Shown piece after piece: positions 22,165 through 31,444 of a DNA stretch of 61,874 nucleotides (its first letter is position 1; every line of letters begins with the position of its first letter). The translations under genes and the position numbers were made by a program. The stretch is from an uncultured Lachnospiraceae bacterium (GTDB lineage: Bacteria; Bacillota; Clostridia; Lachnospirales; Lachnospiraceae), in assembly GCA_910579685.1 (NCBI GenBank), contig CAJTVN010000024.1, positions 1 through 61,874 on the forward strand, read 5' to 3'. The notes below the pieces were generated by a model. That model saw only the letters and a program-made list of their open reading frames with translations, had not been told where the DNA came from and did no database searches.

Positions 22165-23982
22165 ATGAAAAAGCGTATTGTATCAATTTTACTTGCGACA
22201 GTACTCACGGCGTCCATGATGCTTGGCGGCTGTGGTGGAAAAGACACTTCCACACAGTCCGAAGGAGAGACGGACGCACAGGAGGAAGCGTCCGGGGATG
22301 AGGACACGTCCAAGGAGGAGGCTTCCCAGGGCGAGGAGAGCGGCGAAGAGGAAGCTGCCGGTACGGAAGAGGCGGCGCCTCCCGCAGTTTCCCACGATAC
22401 GGAGCTCACGCTGGAGGTTTACGACGTGGCTGCGAACTATCAGGGAATCCAGACCGGATGGTATGGAAAGATTCTCAAAGACAAATTTAATATTGTTCTC
22501 AATATCATTGCACCTCAGGTTTCCGGTGATGGCGAGGCTCTCTATCAGACAAGGACGGCGGCGGGAAATCTGGGAGACATCGTGCTTCTTGACAATGCCG
22601 ACATGCTGGAATGCGTGGATGTGGGACTGATTGCGGACATGAGCGCCGAAATTAAGAGCTATCCCAATCTGATGAAATACTGGGAGCAGATCGAGAAATT
22701 TAATGAGGGCATCGGCGAAGGAATCTGGGCGATTCCCACAGAGATGAATACAAACGGGCCTACCGCATATATGGGAGAGACTGTTTCTTCCATGCCAAGA
22801 ATTCCCTGGGATTTCTATAGCGAGCTCGGGAAACCGGATCTGAACAATCTGGACGACCTTCTCAAGGTTCTCTCCGACATGCAGGCGGCTCATCCCACCA
22901 ACGAGGCGGGCGACAAGGCTTACGGAATGACGCTGTGGAAGGATTGGGACGGAACCTCCATCGAGAACGTGAATCAGCTCACCAAATGGTATGGACAGGA
23001 GGTAAACGGTTCGGTTCTGATCGGAGAGGATCATTCCATCACTCCTCTTACGGACAAGGAAGGCGCATACTACAAGATGCTGAAATTCTTCTTTGATGCA
23101 AACCAGCTCGGACTCGTGGATCCCGACTCCGCAACGCAGGATTGGAATTCCGCATGTGACAAGATGAAGCAGAAGAGAACCTACCTTGTTTGGAATAACT
23201 GGATGCAGGGCTTTACCAATTCCCCGGAGACCGGCGAAAAGGGAGCAAACTACATGGGAATGCCTCTTGCGGATATGAAGGTGTTCCAGACTTCCGACTA
23301 TTATTATGGAAGCGGCCGCGTATTTGGAATCGGTTCTCAGGTAAGCGACGAGAACAAAGCGCGCATCATGGAATTTCTTGACTGGCTGGCATCTCCCGAG
23401 GGAGCAACGGTTCAGCACATCGGAACGGAAGGCATTATCTATACGGTAAATGACGACGGTACTTACACTCTGACAGAAGACGGCTACAACCGGTTTACTT
23501 CCGAGATTCTGATTCCCGAGGATCAGGGCGGCGGAAACTGGACAGACGGAAACAACCAGGTAAACCAGTGGATCGTTGCAAGCGTTGAGATAAACCCGGT
23601 TACGGGCGAGACTTACGGCTCAGATCTGTGGGCTTCCTATCAGGAAAAGAACAACACAAAGACAACCAAGGAATGGAGAGAGAAATACGGAGCGCAGAAT
23701 GAGGTTGAGTACCTGAAGAATAACGGCATGATGGAGCCGGTACCCAGTATCAACATGTCGCTTGCCATTGACACCACGGATATCGGACTGATCCGCAGCC
23801 AGTGCAAGACCATTGTGTGCGATACCTCCTGGAAAGCGATCTTTGCAGCGGACGAGGCGGCTTTTGATCAGCTCTGGGACGATATGTGTCTGCAGCTGGA
23901 AGGCTTTGGATGGAATGATCTGGTAGCGTTTGATACCGAGAAATTCCAGCCCATGCTTGAGGCGAGAAAAGCGACGCAGTAA
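22165..23982 (+). CDS. Oligosaccharide-binding lipoprotein (importer 1)
   Basis: 605 residues; ATG after AGGAGGTAATTC. A type II signal peptide (LLATVLTASMMLGGCGG) gives lipidated Cys23, followed by an acidic Glu/Asp/Ser-rich linker (about 25-75) that spaces the receptor from the membrane. The mature protein is the large LplA/YtcQ-type extracellular binding fold with IWAIPTEMN and many exposed Trp/Tyr. It would capture oligosaccharides and deliver them to the two permeases upstream. The next genes encode the YesM sensor and YesN regulator, a standard pairing in which the kinase senses the same sugar. A strong terminator follows. Confidence 0.92.
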   Translation: MKKRIVSILLATVLTASMMLGGCGGKDTSTQSEGETDAQEEASGDEDTSKEEASQGEESGEEEAAGTEEAAPPAVSHDTELTLEVYDVAANYQGIQTGWYGKILKDKFNIVLNIIAPQVSGDGEALYQTRTAAGNLGDIVLLDNADMLECVDVGLIADMSAEIKSYPNLMKYWEQIEKFNEGIGEGIWAIPTEMNTNGPTAYMGETVSSMPRIPWDFYSELGKPDLNNLDDLLKVLSDMQAAHPTNEAGDKAYGMTLWKDWDGTSIENVNQLTKWYGQEVNGSVLIGEDHSITPLTDKEGAYYKMLKFFFDANQLGLVDPDSATQDWNSACDKMKQKRTYLVWNNWMQGFTNSPETGEKGANYMGMPLADMKVFQTSDYYYGSGRVFGIGSQVSDENKARIMEFLDWLASPEGATVQHIGTEGIIYTVNDDGTYTLTEDGYNRFTSEILIPEDQGGGNWTDGNNQVNQWIVASVEINPVTGETYGSDLWASYQEKNNTKTTKEWREKYGAQNEVEYLKNNGMMEPVPSINMSLAIDTTDIGLIRSQCKTIVCDTSWKAIFAADEAAFDQLWDDMCLQLEGFGWNDLVAFDTEKFQPMLEARKATQ

Positions 23983-24017
23983 GGCGGCCGGCCAGAATGA
24001 TATAAGGCAGGCAATGG

Positions 24018-24048
24018 AGAGGGAACAGCGAAAGCTGTTCCCTCTTTT
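24018..24048 (+). terminator. Terminator of importer 1 operon
   Basis: AGAGGGAACAGC-GAAA-GCTGTTCCCTCT followed by TTTTG; twelve pairs with a GNRA tetraloop. Confidence 0.88.
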
Positions 24049-24055
24049 GATTAAA

Positions 24056-24084
24056 GTGACAAAAAAAGAATCGTATGTTATAAT
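24056..24084 (+). promoter_or_regulatory. Promoter of YesM-type kinase gene
   Basis: GTGACA (24056-24061), 17-bp spacer, TATAAT (24079-24084), directly behind the terminator. Confidence 0.7.
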
Positions 24085-24134
24085 ATTTTTGTTCACAAGC
24101 GACAGTTCGGAGAGGATATGCCAGGGGTATAAAT

Positions 24135-25976
24135 ATGGGAAGAGGCACAAGGGAGAGGGTAAACTTAAGTATGCGGAACAGAAAGCGGTTCCGGAAACAG
24201 ATTGATGCGGTTCTGGGGAAGTTATCTTTCCTGCAGAAATTTGTCCTCCTTTTTTTGTGCGGTATTGTGATACCCACGGCGGTACAGAACGGTGTCTATT
24301 ACTGGCAGACGGAAAAAAATATTCAGGAGGAGATGCTGGATAAGATCAACGAGGCGATGGACGACAAGGCGGTGAAGATTTCAAGGGCGTTGTCGGATGC
24401 ATTGTCCATTACCCGGAATCATTACAGCAACGAGCTTCTGTATCAATATCTGGATTATGAGTACGACAGGGACCTGGAATTTCTAATCCAATATCAGGAT
24501 GCGCTCCGGAATCTGATTGCGAACAGCGGCTCCTATGTCCAGCAGATCAGGAACACGGTGGTCTATACGGATAATCATACGCTGCTCAACAGCTCCTATA
24601 TCAGAAAGCTGGACGAGGCGGACAGGGAAAGGCTGGGGGAGGAGCTGACTTACCTCAACATACAGCCGGTGGATCAGGAAACCGGAATTTATCTCAGGGT
24701 CGCCCATGAGGATGCGAAGGTTCAGAAAGTGTATGACAGCCGCAGCCTCAGCTTTCTGTGCGAGCTGAATCATTACAAACAGTATGACCGTTTTTTTAAG
24801 CTGCTGCGGATGGATATTGAGATTGGCAGCATGGAGAGCGTTCTTCTGGAGAGTAATCTTTTTACCAACATGATCCTGGGAGATACCCAGGGAAGAGTGG
24901 TTGCGGCGGCCAAGGAATACGGAAATGCGGGAGAGATGGGAATTTTTGCATCGCAGGAGGAAAGAGAAGACGGGATGATCGTGCTTTCCAGGCATGTGGA
25001 AGGTTTTCCGCTCACACTGTACGGGATCTATGATTCCCGATCCATATCCGAGGAGTTTCGCCAGAGCAGGCGCCTGTCCGTGGGAATCTCGGCAGGGTGT
25101 ATTTCCTTTGCGCTGATCGTTATCTTTTCTATCGTGAGCAGTATCAACCGGCGTCTGCACAGGCTGGTGGTCCAGTCGGAGGAGATTGCCAATGGGAATT
25201 TTGTCCAGATTGAGCTCTCCGGGAAGGATCAGGATGAATTCAGCACCCTGGAGAAGAGTATTAACCACATGAGCTACCGTCTCAAGGAGCTGATCGAGAA
25301 GGAATATAAGGAGCAGATTTTCCGTGCGGAGCTGGAAAAGGAGACGAATCAGGCAAAGCTTCTGGCTCTGCAGGAGCAGGTGAATCCCCATTTTATGTTC
25401 AACGCACTGGAAAGCATACGGCTCAAGGCCATGAAAAAGGGAGAGCGGGAGACGGCCGCCATGATCAAGTATATGGCAAAAATGTTCCGCAATCTTTTGG
25501 ATTGGAAGGATAATATTATAACCCTTCGGGAGGAGATCCGCTTTCTGGACGAATTTTTTCATATTCAGAACTATCGGTTCGAGGATGAATTTTCTTACGA
25601 GATCGATGTCACGGAACAGGCCTATGAATGTCTGATCCCAAAAATGATGCTGCAGCCCCTTGTGGAGAATGCCTGTGTTCACGGAGTGGAGGCAGTGGAA
25701 ACAGATCGGTGGGTACGTGTGAGGGCAAAGGCGGAAGCGGGGTGGCTTTCGCTTGCGGTGGAGGACAACGGAGGGGGAATGTCCGCAGAAAAGCTTTCGC
25801 AGCTGCAGGAAATGCTAAAAGGAGAAAGCCAGGCGGAAAAAAGCGTGGGCCTGTGGAATGTATACCGAAGGCTGGTATTGTATTATGGAAAGGAATTCCA
25901 GTTTGAGATTAGCAGCGTCCCAAAGAAGGGCACGGTCTGCACGATCCGGATACCGGAAGGAAAACGGGAAGGGTGA
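24135..25976 (+). CDS. YesM-type sensor histidine kinase
   Basis: 613 residues; ATG at 24135 lies seven bases after AGGGG, and ATG at 24171 with GGGAGAGG is an alternative start. Two membrane helices (about 32-55 and 310-335) bracket a 250-residue extracellular sensor of Cache-like size. A HAMP segment (about 335-390) leads to the kinase: phospho-acceptor His419 in QEQVNPHFMFNALES, N-box PLVENACVHG, and G-box EDNGGGM. This is the LytS/YesM class typical for plant-glycan sensing in Firmicutes. It is coupled to the response regulator downstream, whose gene starts six bases after the stop. It probably senses a sugar bound by either importer's lipoprotein. Confidence 0.93.
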   Translation: MGRGTRERVNLSMRNRKRFRKQIDAVLGKLSFLQKFVLLFLCGIVIPTAVQNGVYYWQTEKNIQEEMLDKINEAMDDKAVKISRALSDALSITRNHYSNELLYQYLDYEYDRDLEFLIQYQDALRNLIANSGSYVQQIRNTVVYTDNHTLLNSSYIRKLDEADRERLGEELTYLNIQPVDQETGIYLRVAHEDAKVQKVYDSRSLSFLCELNHYKQYDRFFKLLRMDIEIGSMESVLLESNLFTNMILGDTQGRVVAAAKEYGNAGEMGIFASQEEREDGMIVLSRHVEGFPLTLYGIYDSRSISEEFRQSRRLSVGISAGCISFALIVIFSIVSSINRRLHRLVVQSEEIANGNFVQIELSGKDQDEFSTLEKSINHMSYRLKELIEKEYKEQIFRAELEKETNQAKLLALQEQVNPHFMFNALESIRLKAMKKGERETAAMIKYMAKMFRNLLDWKDNIITLREEIRFLDEFFHIQNYRFEDEFSYEIDVTEQAYECLIPKMMLQPLVENACVHGVEAVETDRWVRVRAKAEAGWLSLAVEDNGGGMSAEKLSQLQEMLKGESQAEKSVGLWNVYRRLVLYYGKEFQFEISSVPKKGTVCTIRIPEGKREG

Positions 25977-25981
25977 GACTT

Positions 25982-27502
25982 ATGTATTCGATTATGATTG
26001 TGGATGATGAGAAGGCGATACGGGAAAATCTTGCTGGAATCGTTAATTTTGAGGAATATGGGTTTCGGCTCTGCGGCACGGCAAGGAACGGGCAGGATGC
26101 CCTCGCAAGAATCCCTCAGTGTCGTCCGGATGTGATTTTTCTGGACGTGTGCATGCCGGTGATGGACGGGCTGGCTTTTTTGCAGGAGCTCCGCAAAAAG
26201 CAAGATGCCGATCTGCCCTATGTGGTCATGCTTTCCGGATACAGCGATTTTGAATATGCCAGGTCAGCCATGCGTTACGGCGCAAAGGCATATCTGACAA
26301 AGCCGGTGGATGAAGAGGAGGTCGGTGTGGTTCTTAAGGAGCTTAAGGATACCCTCGATGAAAAACAAAAGACTCTGAAACACTCCGATATGAAGGAGCA
26401 GGTAAAAAGGCTTAAGAGTCTCTATCATGGAGGTGACCGGAAGAGAACGTCATTTCAGGGATATCAGATGATGCACTGTGTGATTCTGAGAGAAAGTCCG
26501 GAGGCGGAGGAGGGCTGGCGTCTGATCCGGGAGCTGGCGGAGGAGAGGCTTTACGGGTCGGAGGCGGCCTTTTGCAGAAACCAGGGCTGTATTCTCAGTT
26601 ATCTTGCAGGACCGGAGACGCTTGGGGAATATCAGCAGAGTGTCACGCTTTTCGCACGCCATCTCCTGCATCAGATCAAAAAGAGAGGCATGGAATGCGC
26701 ACTGCTTTTTGACAGTGTTCTTTTTGAGCGGGCGGAGGATACGTTTCGCAGAGATTACGACACGCATCTGTACCGGATGCTGACGGAGCTGTTCTGGGGA
26801 AAGGAAGTTGTAATACAGTGCCGTATGATGGAGACATCCGATTTTTTTGACCGCAGGCTGGACGGGGAAAAGGAATACATCGAAAAAATCCGCAGGGCGG
26901 TTCGAGAGAGGAATACGGGAGCGCTCAGAGAAGTGTATGAGGAGATTGACGGGGCGGTAAGAACAAAGAAACTGAATATTATTTTTTTGCAGGAGATTAA
27001 TTACAGGATTTATTACAGCCTGATGGATCTTCTGGACGAGGAGAAGCTTACGGATGTCCATATAACGCCTCTGGATCTGCGGGACACGTCATGCTTTATG
27101 CGCTATGAGGAATGGAAGGAGCAGCTGTGGAGACAGCTTTCAGCCGTCTATTCCTGCATGGAAAACACGGATTCCGGGGATGGGATCGGAGAGCAGGCGC
27201 TTACTTATATTCAGCGTCATTTCAGGGAACAGATCTCTCTCAAATCCGTTGCGGATAAGTTCTATGTGAGCCCCTCCTATCTGGGGAGATGTCTGCAGAA
27301 GGCTCTTAAGGGGAGCGGCTTCCGGCAGTATCTGAATGACCTCAGAATCCGGGAGGCCAAAAGGCTTCTGCGGGATACGGATAAGATGATCTATGAGATC
27401 GCGCAGGAGGCGGGATTTACGGAGAGTAAATATTTTATATCCAAGTTTACGGATCTGACCGGAGTGACTCCGGCGGAATACCGCAGGATGGGAAATGCAT
27501 AA
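25982..27502 (+). CDS. YesN-type response regulator with AraC DNA-binding domain
   Basis: 506 residues from ATG at 25982; a GTG at 25973 overlapping the kinase stop is an alternative. Residues 1-120 are a receiver with acidic pocket IVDDE and phospho-acceptor Asp55 in IFLDVCMPVMDG, and Lys in AYLTKPVD. A long linker (about 130-400) precedes two AraC helix-turn-helix motifs (about 410-505; ISLKSVADKFYVSPSYLGRC and IYEIAQEAGFTESKYF). It should activate importer genes when phosphorylated by the YesM-type kinase. Paired 14-mers directly after its stop codon, upstream of the second importer, are candidate binding sites. Confidence 0.94.
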   Translation: MYSIMIVDDEKAIRENLAGIVNFEEYGFRLCGTARNGQDALARIPQCRPDVIFLDVCMPVMDGLAFLQELRKKQDADLPYVVMLSGYSDFEYARSAMRYGAKAYLTKPVDEEEVGVVLKELKDTLDEKQKTLKHSDMKEQVKRLKSLYHGGDRKRTSFQGYQMMHCVILRESPEAEEGWRLIRELAEERLYGSEAAFCRNQGCILSYLAGPETLGEYQQSVTLFARHLLHQIKKRGMECALLFDSVLFERAEDTFRRDYDTHLYRMLTELFWGKEVVIQCRMMETSDFFDRRLDGEKEYIEKIRRAVRERNTGALREVYEEIDGAVRTKKLNIIFLQEINYRIYYSLMDLLDEEKLTDVHITPLDLRDTSCFMRYEEWKEQLWRQLSAVYSCMENTDSGDGIGEQALTYIQRHFREQISLKSVADKFYVSPSYLGRCLQKALKGSGFRQYLNDLRIREAKRLLRDTDKMIYEIAQEAGFTESKYFISKFTDLTGVTPAEYRRMGNA

Positions 27503-27503
27503 G

Positions 27504-27535
27504 GCAATATTTGCGCAGAAAGCAATATCCGCTCA
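27504..27535 (+). promoter_or_regulatory. Direct repeats, candidate YesN binding site
   Basis: GCAATATTTGCGCA and GCAATATCCGCTCA (11 of 14 identical) start 18 bp apart, about 65-105 bp ahead of the -10 box of importer 2. AraC-type activators commonly bind two direct repeats upstream of a promoter with a poor -35. Assignment is inference. Confidence 0.45.
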
Positions 27536-27600
27536 AAAACAGGTATAAAAAACGGAACTTTTGGATTACTTTTGGGAATGAGGAAATGCTTTCCTTTTCG

Positions 27601-27606
27601 TATAAT
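27601..27606 (+). promoter_or_regulatory. -10 box of importer 2 operon
   Basis: A perfect TATAAT, but no recognisable -35 at the right distance (ATGAGG), which suggests activator dependence. A small GGAAA-TGC-TTTCC palindrome lies between. Confidence 0.5.
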
Positions 27607-27659
27607 GGTAATAAATTAAGGACTGACATACAATAGGTCCTGGAGAGGAAGGTAAAAGT

Positions 27660-29483
27660 ATGAAGTTGAAAAAGTTATGTGCAATTCTTCTGGCATCTTC
27701 TATGGTGCTGTCACTTGCGGCCTGCGGCGGGTCGGGTTCCGAGCCAAAGCAGGATACGGCGGCGGAAGATACCAAGGAGCCGGAGGATGCGAACACCGAC
27801 ACTGCAGATGCGGCAGAAGAGGAGAGCGGTGAGGATACGGCAGGCGATGAGGCCGGTGCGGACGCATCGGGAGAGACAGGAAGCTCGGAGGAGAATTATT
27901 ACGGCGGACTGGTACCTCTGGATGATGCGGACGATCCCATCACCTATACATTTTTCGTGCGTGACCCCGGTGTAGTTCCGGCGGATAACAATCCGGTTAT
28001 TCAGAAGATTACAGAGCTTACCGGTGTGACCATTAAGTTTGAGTTCCTGGTAGGCGATCTTGACCAGAAGCTGGGCGTTATGATTGCCGGAGGAGATTAT
28101 CCGGACGTGATTTTTGCCGGCGATGCCGGAAGCAAGCTGAGAGATGCGGGAGCATTTATTCCCCTTGAGGAGGAGATTCCCAAATATCCCAACCTGAACG
28201 CTATGTATGGCAATGTTCTGAAATATCTTACACAGGCAGACGGCCATGTTTATGATATGGAAATCTATGGAACTTTCCAGAATGATGTGACAGAGGTTGC
28301 TCCTCCTTTTGAGTGCGCACTTGGATTCTACATTCAGAAAGCGGTTCTGGAGGAGGCGGGTTATCCCGAGGTCAAAACGGTTGATGATTACTTCAAGATC
28401 ATTGAGGATTATATGGCAAATCATCCGGAAATTGACGGCGTGAAGACCACCGGTTTTGAGATTCTTGCAGATGGATGGCGTAACTGGGCTCTTCTCAATC
28501 CTGTACAGAATCTGCTTGGAGCAGGTAATGACGGTGCGGTTTTTGTGAATCAGGACACGCTTGAGACCTCATTCTTCCAGATCAGTGACGACGCTCATGC
28601 GTTTTATCAGAAGCTGAATGAGGAATATCAGAAGGGTGTTATCGAGGCGGAAACCTTTACGCAGAACTATGACCAGTATATTTCCAAGATTACTACGGGT
28701 GCGGTTCTGGGCTTCTATGATCAGAACTGGAATTTCCAGAGTGCACAGGATCTGCTGAAGGCGGACGGAAAATTTGAGCGTACTTATGTGGCTGTTCCCA
28801 TTACCAATCCGGGTGTAAAGGACGGCTATCTGGACAAGAGCAACGGTATCCCCAGCGGAACCAACGGTATAGGAATTACTGTAAACTGTGAAAATCCTGA
28901 CCGTCTGCTGCGTTTCTTTGACTGGCTCTGCCAGAGAGAAGTGCAGGATTATCTGCAGTGGGGTGAAGAGGGAACTGATTGGGTTTATTCCGCAGACGGC
29001 GGAAAAGAGCTGACACCGGAAAGACGCGCCATTGTGCGTGACACTGCGAGAAAGCGCGACGAGACAGGTCTTACTCTCTGGAATTACTGCCCGAAGTGGC
29101 AGGGTATTTATACCTCCGACGGTATGCCTTGCGGTACCGGTGAATCACCGGATGAATATCTTGCTTCTCAGTCAGATTATGATAAGAGTTTTCTGGAAGG
29201 CTACGGAATCAAGTACCCTGCGGAGATGTTCTCAGATCCTATCGTGAGAGCGGCTTATTATCCGGTATGGGCCCTGACCTTGGAAGACGGAAGTCCGGCG
29301 GCGGTTGCAAACACGAAGATCACGGATGTGACCATGAAGTTTTACCCCAGACTGATTCTGGCAAAGGATGAGGCGGAATATGAGTCCATCTGGAATGATT
29401 TTCTGAAGGAGTTCAATACGATTGATCTGGAATCCTATCAGACAGAGATCGACAGTCAGATCGCTCAGAAGATGGCAAAATAA
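27660..29483 (+). CDS. Oligosaccharide-binding lipoprotein (importer 2)
   Basis: 607 residues; ATG after GGAGAGGAAGGTAAAAGT. The lipobox LSLAAC puts lipidation on Cys22, followed by a strongly acidic Asp/Glu/Ala/Thr linker (about 30-80). The mature part is a large LplA-type solute-binding fold (YTFFVRDPGVV, MIAGGDYPDVIF, IPSGTNGIGI). It differs clearly in sequence from the importer 1 receptor, so it probably recognises another oligosaccharide. It heads a lipoprotein-permease-permease operon directly behind the YesN gene. A weak hairpin between it and the first permease may keep receptor mRNA in excess. Confidence 0.92.
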   Translation: MKLKKLCAILLASSMVLSLAACGGSGSEPKQDTAAEDTKEPEDANTDTADAAEEESGEDTAGDEAGADASGETGSSEENYYGGLVPLDDADDPITYTFFVRDPGVVPADNNPVIQKITELTGVTIKFEFLVGDLDQKLGVMIAGGDYPDVIFAGDAGSKLRDAGAFIPLEEEIPKYPNLNAMYGNVLKYLTQADGHVYDMEIYGTFQNDVTEVAPPFECALGFYIQKAVLEEAGYPEVKTVDDYFKIIEDYMANHPEIDGVKTTGFEILADGWRNWALLNPVQNLLGAGNDGAVFVNQDTLETSFFQISDDAHAFYQKLNEEYQKGVIEAETFTQNYDQYISKITTGAVLGFYDQNWNFQSAQDLLKADGKFERTYVAVPITNPGVKDGYLDKSNGIPSGTNGIGITVNCENPDRLLRFFDWLCQREVQDYLQWGEEGTDWVYSADGGKELTPERRAIVRDTARKRDETGLTLWNYCPKWQGIYTSDGMPCGTGESPDEYLASQSDYDKSFLEGYGIKYPAEMFSDPIVRAAYYPVWALTLEDGSPAAVANTKITDVTMKFYPRLILAKDEAEYESIWNDFLKEFNTIDLESYQTEIDSQIAQKMAK

Positions 29484-29507
29484 AACAAAAGAATAGATAA
29501 CAGGCGG

Positions 29508-29536
29508 ATGGGAGGGCGAAGGCTCTCCCATTCTTA
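29508..29536 (+). terminator. Partial terminator between lipoprotein and permease
   Basis: ATGGGAG pairs with CTCCCAT, followed by TCTTAA. The weak U-tract suggests read-through, a usual way to make more receptor than channel. Confidence 0.5.
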
Positions 29537-29567
29537 ACTATAGTTAATGTAAGAAGAGGAGATGGGC

Positions 29568-30488
29568 ATGAGTAAGATGCAGAAAACCTTAAAAAGATTA
29601 GCAGGGCAGAAGGTATTGTTCTTGATGATACTGCCATGCATGATTTACACCTTTATTTTTTCCTATTATCCGCTCAGCGGGTGGATCATGGCATTTCAGA
29701 ATTATAAGCCGGCAAAAGGGTATTCCGGTTCCACGTTTGTGGGGCTGGATCAGTTCAAGTTCCTTTTTCAGGATATTGAATTCTGGAGAAGTGTGAGAAA
29801 TACATTAGCCATGTCCCTTATGAACCTTGTCTTCAGCTTTGTTTTTGCTATTGTGTTCGCACTTCTGTTAAACGAGATCAAGTCTCTGGGGCTTAAGCGC
29901 ATTACGCAGACAGTATCGTACCTTCCTCATTTCCTGAGCTGGATCATCGTCTGCTCCCTGGTCTCCAATATGCTCTCCACCAATGACGGTATGGTGAACA
30001 ACTTCCTGATGGCCATCGGGCTGATCGACAAGCCGGTTCTGTGGCTGGGAGAACAGAAGTATTTCTGGTGGGTGACCACCTTCTCCAATGTGTGGAAGGA
30101 GACCGGATGGAATTCCATCATCTACATAGCGGCAATTTCAGGTATTGACCAGGCCCTGTACGAGGCGGCGGAGCTGGACGGGGCCAGCCGTTTCCAGAAG
30201 ATGTGGCATGTGACTCTGCCGGGAATCCGCTCCACCATCGTGGTGCTTTTGATCATGAATCTCGGATGGGTTTTGAACGCAAGCTTTGAGGTGCCTTATA
30301 TTCTGGGAAGCGGCCTTCTGCAGGACGTGTCCCAGACCATCGACATCTTCGTGCTCAAATATGGTATGAGTATCGGTAACTATTCTCTTGCAACAGCTGC
30401 AGGTATCTTTAAATCGGTTATTTCCCTGTTGTTAGTCTTCGGTACAAACGCCGTGGCCAACAAGCTGGGAGAAAACAGTCTGATGTAA
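29568..30488 (+). CDS. Oligosaccharide ABC permease, LplB type (importer 2)
   Basis: 306 residues from ATG at 29568, six bases after AGAGGAG; the in-frame ATG at 29562 abuts the ribosome site and is less likely. Six helices are predicted. The first includes FLMILPCMIYTFIFSYYPLS. The EAA loop is near 190-218 (LYEAAELDGASRFQKMWHV). It closely parallels the importer 1 permease in layout, so the two systems are paralogous. No ATPase gene accompanies it. It would form the channel with the next gene product. Confidence 0.93.
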   Translation: MSKMQKTLKRLAGQKVLFLMILPCMIYTFIFSYYPLSGWIMAFQNYKPAKGYSGSTFVGLDQFKFLFQDIEFWRSVRNTLAMSLMNLVFSFVFAIVFALLLNEIKSLGLKRITQTVSYLPHFLSWIIVCSLVSNMLSTNDGMVNNFLMAIGLIDKPVLWLGEQKYFWWVTTFSNVWKETGWNSIIYIAAISGIDQALYEAAELDGASRFQKMWHVTLPGIRSTIVVLLIMNLGWVLNASFEVPYILGSGLLQDVSQTIDIFVLKYGMSIGNYSLATAAGIFKSVISLLLVFGTNAVANKLGENSLM

Positions 30489-30501
30489 GGAGGGGAAAAA
30501 G

Positions 30502-31419
30502 ATGAAAAATTTTTGGAGAATTAGAGTTGGAAAGCATAACCTCGGAGATCTCACGTTTCACACGGTGAACGGGATTGTCATGATCTTCATAGCCGTGATC
30601 ATGATCTATCCCTTCTGGAACACGATTGCCGTTTCATTCAATGACGCACAGGACACTCTGCGGGGCGGAATTACGTTGTTTCCCAGGGCCTTTTCAACTT
30701 ACAGCTATGAATCTGTGTTTAAGAACAAACTCATGGGCACCGCTGCTGTCAATTCCGTGCTGCGTACCGTGCTCTCCACGGTGTTTGGCGTTCTGGTGGG
30801 TTCCATGATCGCCTATGTGCTCTCCCGCAGGGAGCTTATAGGGAGAAAATTTATCACGGCGTATTTTTTGGTGACCATGTATATTTCGGCAGGACTGATT
30901 CCCACGTATTTCCTGATCAAAAATCTGGGGATGCTCAACAGCTTTGCGGTCTACATTGTGCCGGGACTTGTGAGCGTGTACAATATTATCGTGATTAAAT
31001 CCTTCATGCAGTCGCTCCCCGACAGTCTCACGGAGGCAGCCATGGTGGACGGAGCGGGACATTTCCGCTGTTACTGGCAGATTGTGCTTCCCTGCTGTAA
31101 GCCGGTGCTGGCGACCGTTGCACTGTGGTGTGCGGTAGGCGCCTGGAATCAATGGTTTGACACCTTCCTGTATGCGTCCGGTGCGGATCACCTGACAACT
31201 CTTCAGTATGAGATGATGAAGCTACTGTCCTCGGCTATGCAGTCGGGCCGGGATAATTCCAGTATCTTTGGGAACAATCAGCAGATGGCCGACACGATCA
31301 CGCCGACCTCTATCAGGGCTGCGGTGACTATTGTTGCCTCCGTGCCCATCCTTGTGGTATACCCTTTTATGCAGAAATACTTTGTAAAGGGCGTCACTTT
31401 GGGAGCGACAAAGGAGTGA
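30502..31419 (+). CDS. Oligosaccharide ABC permease, LplC type (importer 2)
   Basis: 305 residues; ATG after AAGGAGGGGAAAAAG and 14 bases behind its partner. Six helices are predicted, starting with IVMIFIAVIMIYPFWNTIAV. The EAA loop is near 172-200 (LTEAAMVDGAGHFRCYWQI), and the C-terminus QKYFVKGVTLGATKE is the family norm. It is the last gene of the importer 2 operon and converges on an AraC regulator gene 26 bases away with no obvious terminator between. Confidence 0.93.
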   Translation: MKNFWRIRVGKHNLGDLTFHTVNGIVMIFIAVIMIYPFWNTIAVSFNDAQDTLRGGITLFPRAFSTYSYESVFKNKLMGTAAVNSVLRTVLSTVFGVLVGSMIAYVLSRRELIGRKFITAYFLVTMYISAGLIPTYFLIKNLGMLNSFAVYIVPGLVSVYNIIVIKSFMQSLPDSLTEAAMVDGAGHFRCYWQIVLPCCKPVLATVALWCAVGAWNQWFDTFLYASGADHLTTLQYEMMKLLSSAMQSGRDNSSIFGNNQQMADTITPTSIRAAVTIVASVPILVVYPFMQKYFVKGVTLGATKE

Positions 31420-31444
31420 GAGGTATTCCGGGATGCAGGGCGGA

